Positions 1-6,671 of a DNA stretch of 21,916 bases are shown here, in pieces; positions within the stretch are counted from its first letter, which is position 1; every line of letters starts with the position of its first letter. The position numbers were made by a program, and so were the translations under genes. Source of the DNA: an uncultured bacterium (GTDB lineage: Bacteria > Bacillota > Clostridia > Oscillospirales > Oscillospiraceae). Where the stretch lies: NCBI GenBank assembly GCA_947364395.1, contig CANASS010000035.1, positions 1-21,916 of the forward strand, given 5' to 3'. The notes below the pieces were generated by a model. The model did no database searches. It saw only the letters and a program-made list of their open reading frames with translations, and was not told the origin of the DNA.

Positions 1-65
1 GGCTGTTTTACCTGAGTCTTTTTTTCGCTACTTTGTCAACAGGCCGAAATTGAGGGCGGGGACGG
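1..65. other. Non-coding left edge, AT-richer than its surroundings
   Basis: No gene is visible here. The stretch lies downstream of the rhomboid stop codon and is clearly richer in A and T than the neighbouring genes, with a run of seven T at about 19-25. An imperfect inverted repeat (GGCTGTT at 1-7, AACAGGCC at 38-45) could form a long-looped hairpin, but it is too weak to call a terminator. The window edge cuts any further context. Confidence 0.3.
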
Positions 66-653
66 TTACCGTCTGCTGGACAGGGCAAATCCCAGCACGG
101 TGCCGCACAGCCCCCCGATGATGTGGGTGAGCTGGGAGATGTTGTCCCGCACGAAGATGGCGTCCCACAGCTCGCCGCCCAGGTAGAAAACGGCCACCAG
201 GATCAGGGTGGTGGGGATGGTGCCGTTGCGCACCCCGCCGAAGGAGGACAGCAGGATCATCATGAACACGATGCCGGAGGCCCCCAGCAGGGCGGTCTGG
301 GGGAAGAAGAGGAACTGCACCAGCCCAGAGGCCAGGGCGGTGAATAAAATGGCCCACAGCACGTTCCAGCTGCCAAACCGGTCCTCCAGGTTGGGGCCCA
401 GCACCAGGATCAGCACCATATTGCCGATATAGTGGCCATAGCCGCTGTGACCCAGCACGTGGCCGAAGAAGCGGACCCAGGCCAGGGGGTCGGCCAGGGA
501 GCACTGGTAGACGGAAAACAGGCTGTAGTTGGCCCAGCCGCCGGTGAAATGGTTGGCCGCCAGCGCCAGCAGGGACAGCAGGGCGAAGGTGAGGGATACC
601 GGGGCGTTATAGGAGATTTTCAGGGTGGGACGGTTGAAGTCGTTTCGGGCCAT
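66..653 (-). CDS. Rhomboid family intramembrane serine protease
   Basis: Predicted polytopic membrane protease of 195 residues that cleaves transmembrane helices of other membrane proteins within the bilayer. The sequence shows the family hallmarks: a histidine/asparagine helix with H65, H69, H74 and N78 (the HxxxHxxxxHxxxN pattern before a long hydrophobic run), the catalytic serine in GASG (S126), and the partner histidine H177 in a late hydrophobic segment followed by GG. About six hydrophobic segments can be drawn between residues 18 and 192. The start is set at the ATG at 653 because GAGGTG sits 6-7 bases upstream; an in-frame ATG at 707 would add 18 residues without a good ribosome site. 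It is a small, minimal rhomboid with no extra domain. Its substrate cannot be told from sequence. It lies downstream of the sigma/anti-sigma pair but is separated from it by a strong terminator-like palindrome, so it is probably its own unit. Confidence 0.9.
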   Translation of the reverse strand: MARNDFNRPTLKISYNAPVSLTFALLSLLALAANHFTGGWANYSLFSVYQCSLADPLAWVRFFGHVLGHSGYGHYIGNMVLILVLGPNLEDRFGSWNVLWAILFTALASGLVQFLFFPQTALLGASGIVFMMILLSSFGGVRNGTIPTTLILVAVFYLGGELWDAIFVRDNISQLTHIIGGLCGTVLGFALSSRR

Positions 654-722
654 GGCGGTCACCTCAAAGGGGAGGAAGGACTGATTAAACCGCCGGGCCC
701 CATTCAATCAGCGCTTCCTGAA

Positions 723-763
723 ATAATACTGCCGGGCGGGCTGGGCCCGTCCGGCAGTATTAT
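723..763 (-). terminator. Long palindromic terminator behind the sigma/anti-sigma pair
   Basis: Arms 723-741 and 745-763 pair over 19 positions with a 3-base loop and a single imperfect pair (position 736 with 750). The outer end is AT-only and the minus-strand exit reads TATTATTT, so it can work as an intrinsic terminator for the minus-strand sigma/anti-sigma transcript. The AT-rich outer ends could also support termination from the other side. Confidence 0.7.
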
Positions 764-794
764 AACCGATCTGAAGGGAAAAGGAAAGGGAAAT

Positions 795-1775
795 TTACTG
801 GTCCTCGGGGAAGGGGCCGTAATAAGCGGGCTGCTCCGCCTCCTTTGTTTCGGGCAGATCATCCGAGGCCTCCTGCCGGCCCCCGGGGCTGGGGGTGGAG
901 AGGGGCGCGTCGCCGCCGGGGGAAATGGGCGCTTCCGTGAACACCTGCACCCGGATGGCGTCGCCGTCGGGGTCCAGATGGGCCAGCCGCGCCAGTATAT
1001 CATCGGGAATGGCGGCTCCGCCGCTGTACAAGTCCACCCCCAGGCAGTTGGCGGTCACGTCCACGCCGATGACGAAGCCGAGGCCGGAGCCCTCCAGCGC
1101 CCGGGCGGCGGGCTCCATCAGGCCGTTCAGAAACTCCATGGAGTACTTCACCGTGGAGAACTGGAGCACCGCCCCTTCCCCGGCGGCCTCTTTGATCTCG
1201 GCCTCCAGCTCGGGCGTGCGGAAGCCGTCTACGATGGCCACGGCCAGAAGCTGGTCGCCCGCGATCCACGCCCCGCCGTACCACTCGGGGTTTTCCTCCA
1301 GTCGGAAGGTGTGCAGAAGCGCGTCGTACCACAGCGCGGCCTCCTGCATCGGAACGTCCTCCGCCCAGCCTTTGGCCTCGGTGCTGCCGCCAATGGCGCT
1401 TTCCGCTCCCGGCCCGCCCCCCTTGTCGCTCCGGATGGAGGCGTCTCCGGGGGCGGTGGGAGCGCCCAAAACCGGCGGGGCCTCGTCCACGCGGCTGTCC
1501 GCGGTGGGGCCGTCCTGTATTTCCTCGAAGGGGGCCTTGAACAGCCCGGCCCCCTCCTCCGTCAGGGCCTCGTTCTTATCCATCTGGGTGAAGCCGTGGA
1601 GCGGCGGGTTGGCGGCTTGATAGAGGGGATAGGCCCCCAGGGCCAGCGCCGCGCAGGCCGCGCAGGCCGCCAGGGTTTTCCAGCGGAACCGGGGGCGGAC
1701 CACATTGCCGTCCGCCTCCCGCACATAGTCCTCGTTCACCTCGCCGATCATATCCAAAAGCTCATAGTCTTTCAT
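795..1775 (-). CDS. Membrane-anchored protein paired with an ECF sigma factor, probable anti-sigma factor
   Basis: A 326-residue protein with a short acidic cytoplasmic N-terminus (about 1-32), one hydrophobic segment rich in Ala, Cys and Leu at about 34-52, and a long extracytoplasmic part. The outer part starts with a low-complexity acidic and Gly/Pro-rich stretch (about 65-150), then a more globular region (about 160-290) and a charged tail. Its ATG overlaps the sigma-factor stop codon in ATGA, and GGAGGG lies upstream, so the two are translationally coupled. A one-pass protein coupled to an ECF-like sigma gene is the usual arrangement for an anti-sigma factor that holds the sigma at the membrane until a signal arrives. 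I do not recognise a classical zinc-binding anti-sigma motif, so the role rests on context and topology. The signal it would sense is unknown. Confidence 0.75.
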   Translation of the reverse strand: MKDYELLDMIGEVNEDYVREADGNVVRPRFRWKTLAACAACAALALGAYPLYQAANPPLHGFTQMDKNEALTEEGAGLFKAPFEEIQDGPTADSRVDEAPPVLGAPTAPGDASIRSDKGGGPGAESAIGGSTEAKGWAEDVPMQEAALWYDALLHTFRLEENPEWYGGAWIAGDQLLAVAIVDGFRTPELEAEIKEAAGEGAVLQFSTVKYSMEFLNGLMEPAARALEGSGLGFVIGVDVTANCLGVDLYSGGAAIPDDILARLAHLDPDGDAIRVQVFTEAPISPGGDAPLSTPSPGGRQEASDDLPETKEAEQPAYYGPFPEDQ

Positions 1776-2332
1776 AGGTCGAATCCCTCCTGTTCTAGAT
1801 GGACGCGCAGCCTCTGCCGCAGGCGGTGGAGCGTGGTGGTCACCTGGGTGCGGCTCATGGAAAAGCGCTTGGCCAGCGCCTCCACGCTGTCTAAGTACCA
1901 GTACCGCCGGAGGAACAGGCTTCGGTTCCTCTGGGGCAGGGCGTCCAGAAAGCCGTCCAGCGCCGCCTGGAAAGCCGCCCGGTCCAGCGCCCCTTCGGGG
2001 GTCTCGCCGCCGGACACCACCTCGCTGAGTTCGTCCAGGGCCAGCGCCGCCTGCCCGCCGCCCCGCTTCTGGGCGGTGTCCGCCCGCAGGGCGCTGAGGG
2101 CCAGGTTGCGGACGATCCGCCCGGCAAAGCTCTTCAGCGACCGGGGCCGCTGGGGCGGGATGGACTGCCAGCATTTCAGCCAGCCGTCGTTGACGCACTC
2201 CTCCGCCGCCCCCCGGTCCCCCAGGATATTCCGGGCGATGGAGACGCAGTATCCCCCATATTCCCGCTGCACAGCCTCAATGGCCCCCTCGTCCCGGGCA
2301 AAAAACAGCTCAATGATCTGGTTGTCGTCCAT
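1772..2332 (-). CDS. RNA polymerase sigma factor, sigma-70 family, ECF-type
   Basis: A 186-residue two-domain sigma factor. Region 2 (about residues 8-85) recognises the -10 element and binds core polymerase; it contains the typical AEECVNDGWLKCWQ helix (43-56) and a SLKSFAGRIVRNLAL stretch (65-79). Region 4 (about 118-180) carries the helix-turn-helix that reads the -35 element: an LPQRNRSLFLRRYW helix, then VEALAKRFSMSRTQVTTTLHRLRQRL. There is no region 1 or region 3, as expected for ECF factors; the linker (88-115) is Gly/Ala-rich. GAGGAG lies upstream of the ATG, and the stop codon overlaps the start of the anti-sigma-like gene by four bases. An ECF-like promoter motif lies just upstream, which suggests autoregulation. 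The regulon and triggering stress are not visible. Confidence 0.92.
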   Translation of the reverse strand: MDDNQIIELFFARDEGAIEAVQREYGGYCVSIARNILGDRGAAEECVNDGWLKCWQSIPPQRPRSLKSFAGRIVRNLALSALRADTAQKRGGGQAALALDELSEVVSGGETPEGALDRAAFQAALDGFLDALPQRNRSLFLRRYWYLDSVEALAKRFSMSRTQVTTTLHRLRQRLRVHLEQEGFDL

Positions 2333-2365
2333 GGTATCACTCCTCGAAAGGCCCTTTCACCCCTA

Positions 2366-2393
2366 AAGACGCGGTCCGCGCCGGCCCGTCACA
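2366..2393 (-). promoter_or_regulatory. Candidate ECF-type promoter of the sigma-factor operon
   Basis: On the minus strand TGTGAC (2393-2388) and CGTCTT (2371-2366) are separated by 16 bases. A TGTAAC-like -35 with a CGTC -10 at this spacing is characteristic of ECF-sigma promoters and does not resemble the TTGACA/TATAAT promoters elsewhere in the window. A transcript starting near 2359 would leave a short leader to the ATG at 2332. This fits autoregulation by the encoded sigma factor, which is an inference. Confidence 0.5.
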
Positions 2394-2424
2394 GGAGGGA
2401 AAAGAAAAATTTGGCGAAGCCGCT

Positions 2425-2453
2425 TTGACAACAGGGGAAAGATGGGGTACAAT
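2425..2453 (+). promoter_or_regulatory. Consensus sigma-70 promoter of the osmoprotectant operon
   Basis: TTGACA (2425-2430) and TACAAT (2448-2453) are separated by 17 bases: a perfect -35 and a 5/6 -10. The start of transcription would lie near 2460, about 35 bases before the permease ATG. It is the strongest-looking promoter in the window and suggests high basal transcription of the Opu-like importer. Confidence 0.85.
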
Positions 2454-2494
2454 ACACACCGTAGGTTACGGCTGGAAAGGATGTCTGCGTTCCC

Positions 2495-3139
2495 ATGGAG
2501 CTGCTTCAGGAAATATTTTCGCTGTACGCCCAGCGCTGGGACTGGTTCGGGGAACTGCTGCTGAGCCATATCTCCCTGGCCCTCAGCGCCATTGCCATGT
2601 CGGGGGCCCTGGGGCTGCTGCTGGGGGTGCTCATCTCGGAGACGCCCCGGATGGCCCCTCCGGTGATGGGGCTGTGCAACGTGCTGTACACCGTCCCGGC
2701 CATCTCCCTGCTGGGCATACTCATCCCATTCACTGGCATCGGAGATAAAACCGCCGTCATCGCCCTGACCATCTACGGGGTGATGCCCATGGTGCGCAAC
2801 ACCTATGTGGGCCTCACCTCCCTGGACCCGGACATTTTGGAGGCCGCCCGGGGCATGGGCAGCACCAGGGCCCAGATGCTGCTGCGGGTCAAGCTGCCCA
2901 TGGCGGCGGGGGTGATTCTGGCGGGCCTGCGCAACACGGTGGTCATGACCATCTCGGTGGCGGGTATCGCCTCCTTTGTGGGGGCGGGGGGCCTGGGTGT
3001 GGCCATCTACCGGGGCATCACCATCTATAACCCGGCCATGACGGCGGCGGGCAGCGTGCTCATCGCCCTGCTGGCCTTCTTGTGCGATCTGGCGCTGGGT
3101 GCGCTGGAACGCCATTTCAAAAAGAGAGGAAGTCCTTGA
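2495..3139 (+). CDS. Osmoprotectant ABC transporter permease, OpuCB/OpuBB-like
   Basis: Inner-membrane channel subunit of 214 residues, of the glycine betaine/choline/carnitine importer family. About five to six hydrophobic helices are visible (roughly 25-50, 57-80, 86-100, 130-150, 165-205). The cytoplasmic coupling loop that contacts the ATPase is clear: DILEAARGMGS, then a run ending in LPMA (about 111-135). N-terminal motifs and length match OpuCB/OpuBB. The ribosome site is poor for this genome: GGAAAGGA lies about 13 bases from the ATG, and no better in-frame start exists. It is the first gene of the operon and is followed after one base by the binding-protein gene. OpuC systems usually carry a second, paralogous permease after the binding protein. 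None is present here, so this subunit may act as a homodimer. Confidence 0.92.
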   Translation: MELLQEIFSLYAQRWDWFGELLLSHISLALSAIAMSGALGLLLGVLISETPRMAPPVMGLCNVLYTVPAISLLGILIPFTGIGDKTAVIALTIYGVMPMVRNTYVGLTSLDPDILEAARGMGSTRAQMLLRVKLPMAAGVILAGLRNTVVMTISVAGIASFVGAGGLGVAIYRGITIYNPAMTAAGSVLIALLAFLCDLALGALERHFKKRGSP

Positions 3140-3140
3140 T

Positions 3141-4103
3141 ATGAAAATTTGGAAGAAGCTGAGCGCCGCCTGCCTTGCCGCAGGGCTGGCGCTGTCCCTG
3201 GCCGCCTGCGGCGGCAGCCCCGGGTCCTCTGAGCCGCCGGTGGAGTCCCAGGCGGTGGAGTCCGCCGCCCCCGCCGCCGGCCCGGTGCGCATCGCCACCA
3301 AGCCCATGACGGAGCAGTATATTCTGGGGGAGATGCTGGGCCTGCTGGCGGAGGACGCGGGCTATGAGACCCAGATCACCAAGGGCATCGGCGGCGGCAC
3401 CAGCAACATCCAGCCCGCCATGGAAAAGGGTGAATTCGACCTGTACCCGGAGTACACCTCCAGCGGCTGGGTGATGGTGCTGGGCCACGAGGCCGGGAGC
3501 GTGGAGGACGGCGAGATCCTGGCCCGGCTCCAGAAGGAGTACCAGGAGAAATTCGGCATGACCTGGGTGGGGCTGTACGGGTTCAACAACACCTATACCG
3601 TGGCCGTCCGGGGGGAGATTGCCGACCAGTACGGCCTCAAGACCACCAGCGATCTGGCGGCGGTGGCGGGAGAGCTCACTTTCGGCGGCAACCCGGATTA
3701 CCTGGAGCGGGCGGACGGCTTCCAGGCGGTGTGCGATACCTACGGCCTGAACTTCGGCAAGGTGGTGGACATTGATATCGGCCTGAAATATCAGGCTCTG
3801 GCCTCCGGGGACATCGACGTGACCAACGCCTACACCACCGACGCCCAGCTGGCCAACCCCAATAACAGGGTGGCGGCCCTGGAGGATGACAAAAACTTGC
3901 AGGTGAACTATTTCTGCTCCACCGTGGTGCGGCAGGACGCCCTGGAGAAATTCCCCGGCCTGGAGGAGGCCTTGATGAAGCTGGACGGGGCTCTTACCGA
4001 CAGCGAGATGGCGGAGCTGAACTACAAGGTGGAGGTGGAGGGCCTGGACGAAAAGGACGTGGCCCGGGACTTCCTGGCCGGGAAGGGCCTGCTGAATGGC
4101 TGA
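3141..4103 (+). CDS. Osmoprotectant substrate-binding lipoprotein, OpuBC/OpuCC/OpuAC-like
   Basis: Extracellular solute-binding lipoprotein of 320 residues that would deliver a quaternary amine such as glycine betaine, choline or carnitine to the adjacent permease. The signal peptide has a KK start, a Leu/Ala core and the lipobox SLAAC, followed by a Ser/Pro/Glu-rich tether up to about residue 45. The mature domain begins VRIATKPMTEQYILGEMLG and has the family's GIGGGTSNIQPAMEKGEFDLYPEYTS region. Family members use such stretches with aromatic residues to form the ammonium-binding box; Y and W residues are plentiful here. The start is the ATG at 3141 with GAGAGGAAG upstream; an in-frame upstream start would lie within the permease gene. 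Its last eight bases overlap the ATPase gene, indicating translational coupling. Confidence 0.93.
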   Translation: MKIWKKLSAACLAAGLALSLAACGGSPGSSEPPVESQAVESAAPAAGPVRIATKPMTEQYILGEMLGLLAEDAGYETQITKGIGGGTSNIQPAMEKGEFDLYPEYTSSGWVMVLGHEAGSVEDGEILARLQKEYQEKFGMTWVGLYGFNNTYTVAVRGEIADQYGLKTTSDLAAVAGELTFGGNPDYLERADGFQAVCDTYGLNFGKVVDIDIGLKYQALASGDIDVTNAYTTDAQLANPNNRVAALEDDKNLQVNYFCSTVVRQDALEKFPGLEEALMKLDGALTDSEMAELNYKVEVEGLDEKDVARDFLAGKGLLNG

Positions 4104-4854
4104 GCCCAGCATCCGCTTTGAGGGGGTGTCCAAGTCCTTTGGGGAGCAGATGGTGTTGAAAAACCTGTCCCTGGACGTGGCCCCCGGGGAGTTTCTGACC
4201 ATCATCGGCCGGTCGGGGTGCGGCAAGACCACCGCCCTGCGGCTGGTGAACGGCCTACTGTCCCCGGACGCGGGCCGGGTGCTGGTCCAGGGGAAGGACG
4301 TGGCCCGGACCGACCCGGTGGCCCTGCGCCGGGGCATCGGCTACGCCATCCAGAGCGTGGGCCTGTTCCCCCACCTGACCGTGGAGAAAAACATCGCCTA
4401 TGTGCCCTCCATCTCCGGCCTGGAGGGCTGGAGGGGGAGGGACCGCCGGGAGAAGGCGGAAGCCCTTCTGCGCCGGGTGGGGCTGGACCGTTCGCTGGCG
4501 GGGCGGTATCCCCGGTCCCTGTCCGGGGGCCAGCGCCAGCGGGTGGGCATCGCCCGGGCCCTGGCCGCCGGGCCGGAAATCCTGCTGATGGACGAGCCTT
4601 TCGGGGCGGTGGACGAGATCACCCGGGGCCAGCTCCAAGACGAGCTTTTGTGTCTCCACCAGGCCAGCGGCATCACCGTGCTGTTCGTCACCCACGACAT
4701 CGGCGAGGCCTTGAAGCTGGGCACCCGTACCCTGGTGCTGGAGGCGGGGGAGGTCCAGCAGTACGCCCCGCCCAGCGAAATTTTGAACGGCCCCGCCACC
4801 CCCTTTGTGGAAGAGCTGGTGTGCCGCAGCCGCCAATTCCAGGCCAGGGCTTGA
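4096..4854 (+). CDS. Osmoprotectant ABC transporter ATP-binding protein without CBS domains
   Basis: Cytoplasmic ATPase of 252 residues that powers the adjacent importer. All nucleotide-binding motifs are present: Walker A GRSGCGKTT (38-46), Q-loop Q86, signature LSGGQ (142-146), Walker B ILLMDEP (162-168) and switch histidine H200. It belongs to the OpuCA/OpuBA/proline-betaine group by its AIQSVGLFPHLTVEKNI stretch (84-100). Typical OpuCA proteins run to about 370-400 residues with paired CBS domains that sense ionic strength or cyclic-di-AMP. This protein stops soon after the ABC domain, so it lacks that regulatory module. It overlaps the binding-protein gene by eight bases and is followed 30 bases later by the fructokinase gene. 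Confidence 0.93.
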   Translation: MAEPSIRFEGVSKSFGEQMVLKNLSLDVAPGEFLTIIGRSGCGKTTALRLVNGLLSPDAGRVLVQGKDVARTDPVALRRGIGYAIQSVGLFPHLTVEKNIAYVPSISGLEGWRGRDRREKAEALLRRVGLDRSLAGRYPRSLSGGQRQRVGIARALAAGPEILLMDEPFGAVDEITRGQLQDELLCLHQASGITVLFVTHDIGEALKLGTRTLVLEAGEVQQYAPPSEILNGPATPFVEELVCRSRQFQARA

Positions 4855-4884
4855 AAATCAAATTTGGAGAAGGAGAGTGCCATC

Positions 4885-5853
4885 ATGTCCGACAAGAAAT
4901 TCGACGTGACCGCCTTGGGGGAGCTGCTCATCGACTTTACGGAAAACGGCCGGAGCGGTCAGGGCAACACCCTGTTTGAGGCCAATCCCGGCGGGGCCCC
5001 CTGCAACGTGCTGGCCATGCTGCAAAAGCTGGGGCGCTCCTGCGCCTTTGTGGGCAAGGTGGGGGAGGATATGTTCGGCCGCCTGCTCCGGGACGCGGCC
5101 GCCCAGGCGGGCATCTGCATGGATTACTTGGTGTTCGACAGGGACGCCCGCACCACCCTGGCTTTTGTTCAGACCTTCCCCAACGGGGACCGGGATTTTT
5201 CCTTCTACCGCAATCCCGGGGCGGATATGATGCTCACCGAGGAGGAGGTCCCGGCTGAGGTTGTGGAGAACAGCCGCATTTTCCACTTCGGAACCCTGTC
5301 CATGACCCACGAGGGGGTGCGCAGAGCCACCGTCAAGGCCATCAGCCATGCCAAGGCGGGGGGCGCTCTGCTCTCCTTCGACCCTAACCTGCGCCCGCCC
5401 CTGTGGGACAGCCTGGACAACGCCAAGGCACAGATCGAGTACGGCTTAGGCCAGTGCGACATCCTGAAGATCGCCGACAACGAGCTGGAGTTCATGACCG
5501 GCAAGACGGATTTTGACCAGGGCGCGGCCATCCTGCGGGAGAGGCATCCCAACATCAAGCTGTTCAACGTCACCGCCGGGGCGGAGGGCAGCTACTCCTA
5601 CTATGAGGACAAGCGGGTGTTTGTCCCCGCCTGCAAGCTGGGTGGGACCATCGAGACCACCGGGGCTGGGGACACCTTCTGCGCCAGCGTGCTGAATTTC
5701 GTGCTGGAACGCGGCCTGGAGGGGCTCACCGAAGGGGATCTGACCGATATGCTCCGATTCGCCAACACGGCGGCCTACATCGTCACCACCCGGAAAGGGG
5801 CCATCCGCTCCATGCCCGAGCGGGGAGAGGTGGAAGCCCTGCTGGGGCGCTGA
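4885..5853 (+). CDS. PfkB-family carbohydrate kinase, probable fructokinase
   Basis: Cytoplasmic ATP-dependent sugar kinase of 322 residues, expected to phosphorylate fructose to fructose-6-phosphate. PfkB signatures are complete: the N-terminal sugar-binding region with GELLIDF (12-18) and NPGGAPCNV (34-42), and the C-terminal signature TTGAGDTF (258-265) with catalytic base D263 and its anion-hole glycines. The GELLIDF opening and overall length favour fructokinase over ribokinase, but other sugars cannot be excluded. The start is the ATG at 4885, with GGAGAAGGAG 8-19 bases upstream; a TTG at 4864 would add seven residues but lies before that ribosome site. It is the last gene of the Opu-like operon, 30 bases after the ATPase and with no terminator between them, so it is probably co-transcribed. 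A strong terminator follows. Confidence 0.92.
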   Translation: MSDKKFDVTALGELLIDFTENGRSGQGNTLFEANPGGAPCNVLAMLQKLGRSCAFVGKVGEDMFGRLLRDAAAQAGICMDYLVFDRDARTTLAFVQTFPNGDRDFSFYRNPGADMMLTEEEVPAEVVENSRIFHFGTLSMTHEGVRRATVKAISHAKAGGALLSFDPNLRPPLWDSLDNAKAQIEYGLGQCDILKIADNELEFMTGKTDFDQGAAILRERHPNIKLFNVTAGAEGSYSYYEDKRVFVPACKLGGTIETTGAGDTFCASVLNFVLERGLEGLTEGDLTDMLRFANTAAYIVTTRKGAIRSMPERGEVEALLGR

Positions 5854-5866
5854 AAAATCGCAAGGG

Positions 5867-5897
5867 GAGGGCGGCGCGTATGCGCCGCCCTCTTTTT
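5867..5897 (+). terminator. Intrinsic terminator after the fructokinase gene
   Basis: A perfect 11-bp GC-rich stem (5867-5877 with 5882-5892), loop GTAT and a T5 tail (5893-5897). The tail overlaps the stop codon of the convergent HAD gene. On the other strand the T-run is several bases away from the stem, so action from that side is possible but weaker. Confidence 0.93.
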
Positions 5898-6657
5898 ACA
5901 GCGTGCGGAGGATATCAGCCACATGGCGGCAGCGGTTGGGGAAGCGTTCTCCCAGCTCCGGCGCGGCCCCCTCCATCAGGTAGGGCGCTCCCGCGATGGA
6001 CAGCATGGGCGCGTCGTTGAAATTGTCCCCGAAAGCCATCACCTGGTCCAGCTCCACCCCCAGGGCGGCGCACAGCTGGGTGAGCCCCGTCCCCTTGTCC
6101 GCCAGGGTGAAGTCCAGCCACTCCGCCCCGGCCACCGCGGCGTGGAATACCCGCCCCCATTGGGGGGCAAGGGCCGCCTCCAGGCCCGCCGTCCCCTGGA
6201 GGCAGAAGGCGGCCAGCTTCACAATGTCCTCCGGAACGTCCTCCGGGCGGGCCAGCAGGACGATGTTGTTCCCCTTGCTCTCCATCAGAGGCAAGATGTC
6301 CCCGTACTTGGGACACAGATAGCTGGTGTCCGCCCCGGATATGAGCACCTCCGCCCCCGGCAGGGCGATGATGTCCCGGCACAGGGCCAGGGCCTGCTCC
6401 CGGTCCATGGGTGTTTTGCCCAGCAGGGAGCCGCCCGGGCCGTACACCGCCGCCCCGTTCTCGCACACGCAGGGCAGCTTGTCCGCCACCGGGGCGAAGA
6501 GCTTTCTCACGCTGGTGTACTGCCGCCCGCTGGCGGGGCAGAACAGGATTCCCCTGCGCTCCAGCCGCCGGATCTCCTGAAAAACCTCCTCTGAAATGGC
6601 CTGCTCCCCGTAGGGCAGCAGGGTGCCGTCGATGTCGCTGGCGATGAGCCGTATCAT
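5896..6657 (-). CDS. HAD superfamily (Cof/IIB-type) phosphatase
   Basis: Cytoplasmic Mg2+-dependent phosphatase of 253 residues, of the Cof-type HAD-IIB group that commonly dephosphorylates sugar phosphates and related metabolites. Motif I is DIDGTLL with D8 nucleophile and D10 acid/base; motif II is ASGRQ with S43; motif III lysine is K188 in ADKGTG; motif IV is GDNFNDAPML with D211 and D215. The cap domain lies between motifs II and III. The start at 6657 has AGGAG nine bases upstream. It begins 14 bases after the response-regulator stop codon, so it is the fourth gene of the binding protein-kinase-regulator operon. That position suggests a role tied to the sensed or imported compound, for example removing its phosphate; this is inference. 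Specific substrates of this family cannot be read from sequence. Confidence 0.93.
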   Translation of the reverse strand: MIRLIASDIDGTLLPYGEQAISEEVFQEIRRLERRGILFCPASGRQYTSVRKLFAPVADKLPCVCENGAAVYGPGGSLLGKTPMDREQALALCRDIIALPGAEVLISGADTSYLCPKYGDILPLMESKGNNIVLLARPEDVPEDIVKLAAFCLQGTAGLEAALAPQWGRVFHAAVAGAEWLDFTLADKGTGLTQLCAALGVELDQVMAFGDNFNDAPMLSIAGAPYLMEGAAPELGERFPNRCRHVADILRTL

Positions 6658-6671
6658 AGTGAATTTCTCCT

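Noticed and set aside
1776..2198. Minus-strand extension of the anti-sigma-like frame upstream of 1775
   Set aside because: The added part is Pro/Arg/Gly-rich noise lying inside the sigma gene. The ATG at 1775 has GGAGGG upstream and overlaps the sigma stop codon.
432..2366. Long plus-strand open frame of 644 codons
   Set aside because: It runs antisense to the rhomboid, anti-sigma and sigma genes, has no domain logic and is Gly/Val/Gln/His-rich, as expected for the opposite strand of GC-rich genes.
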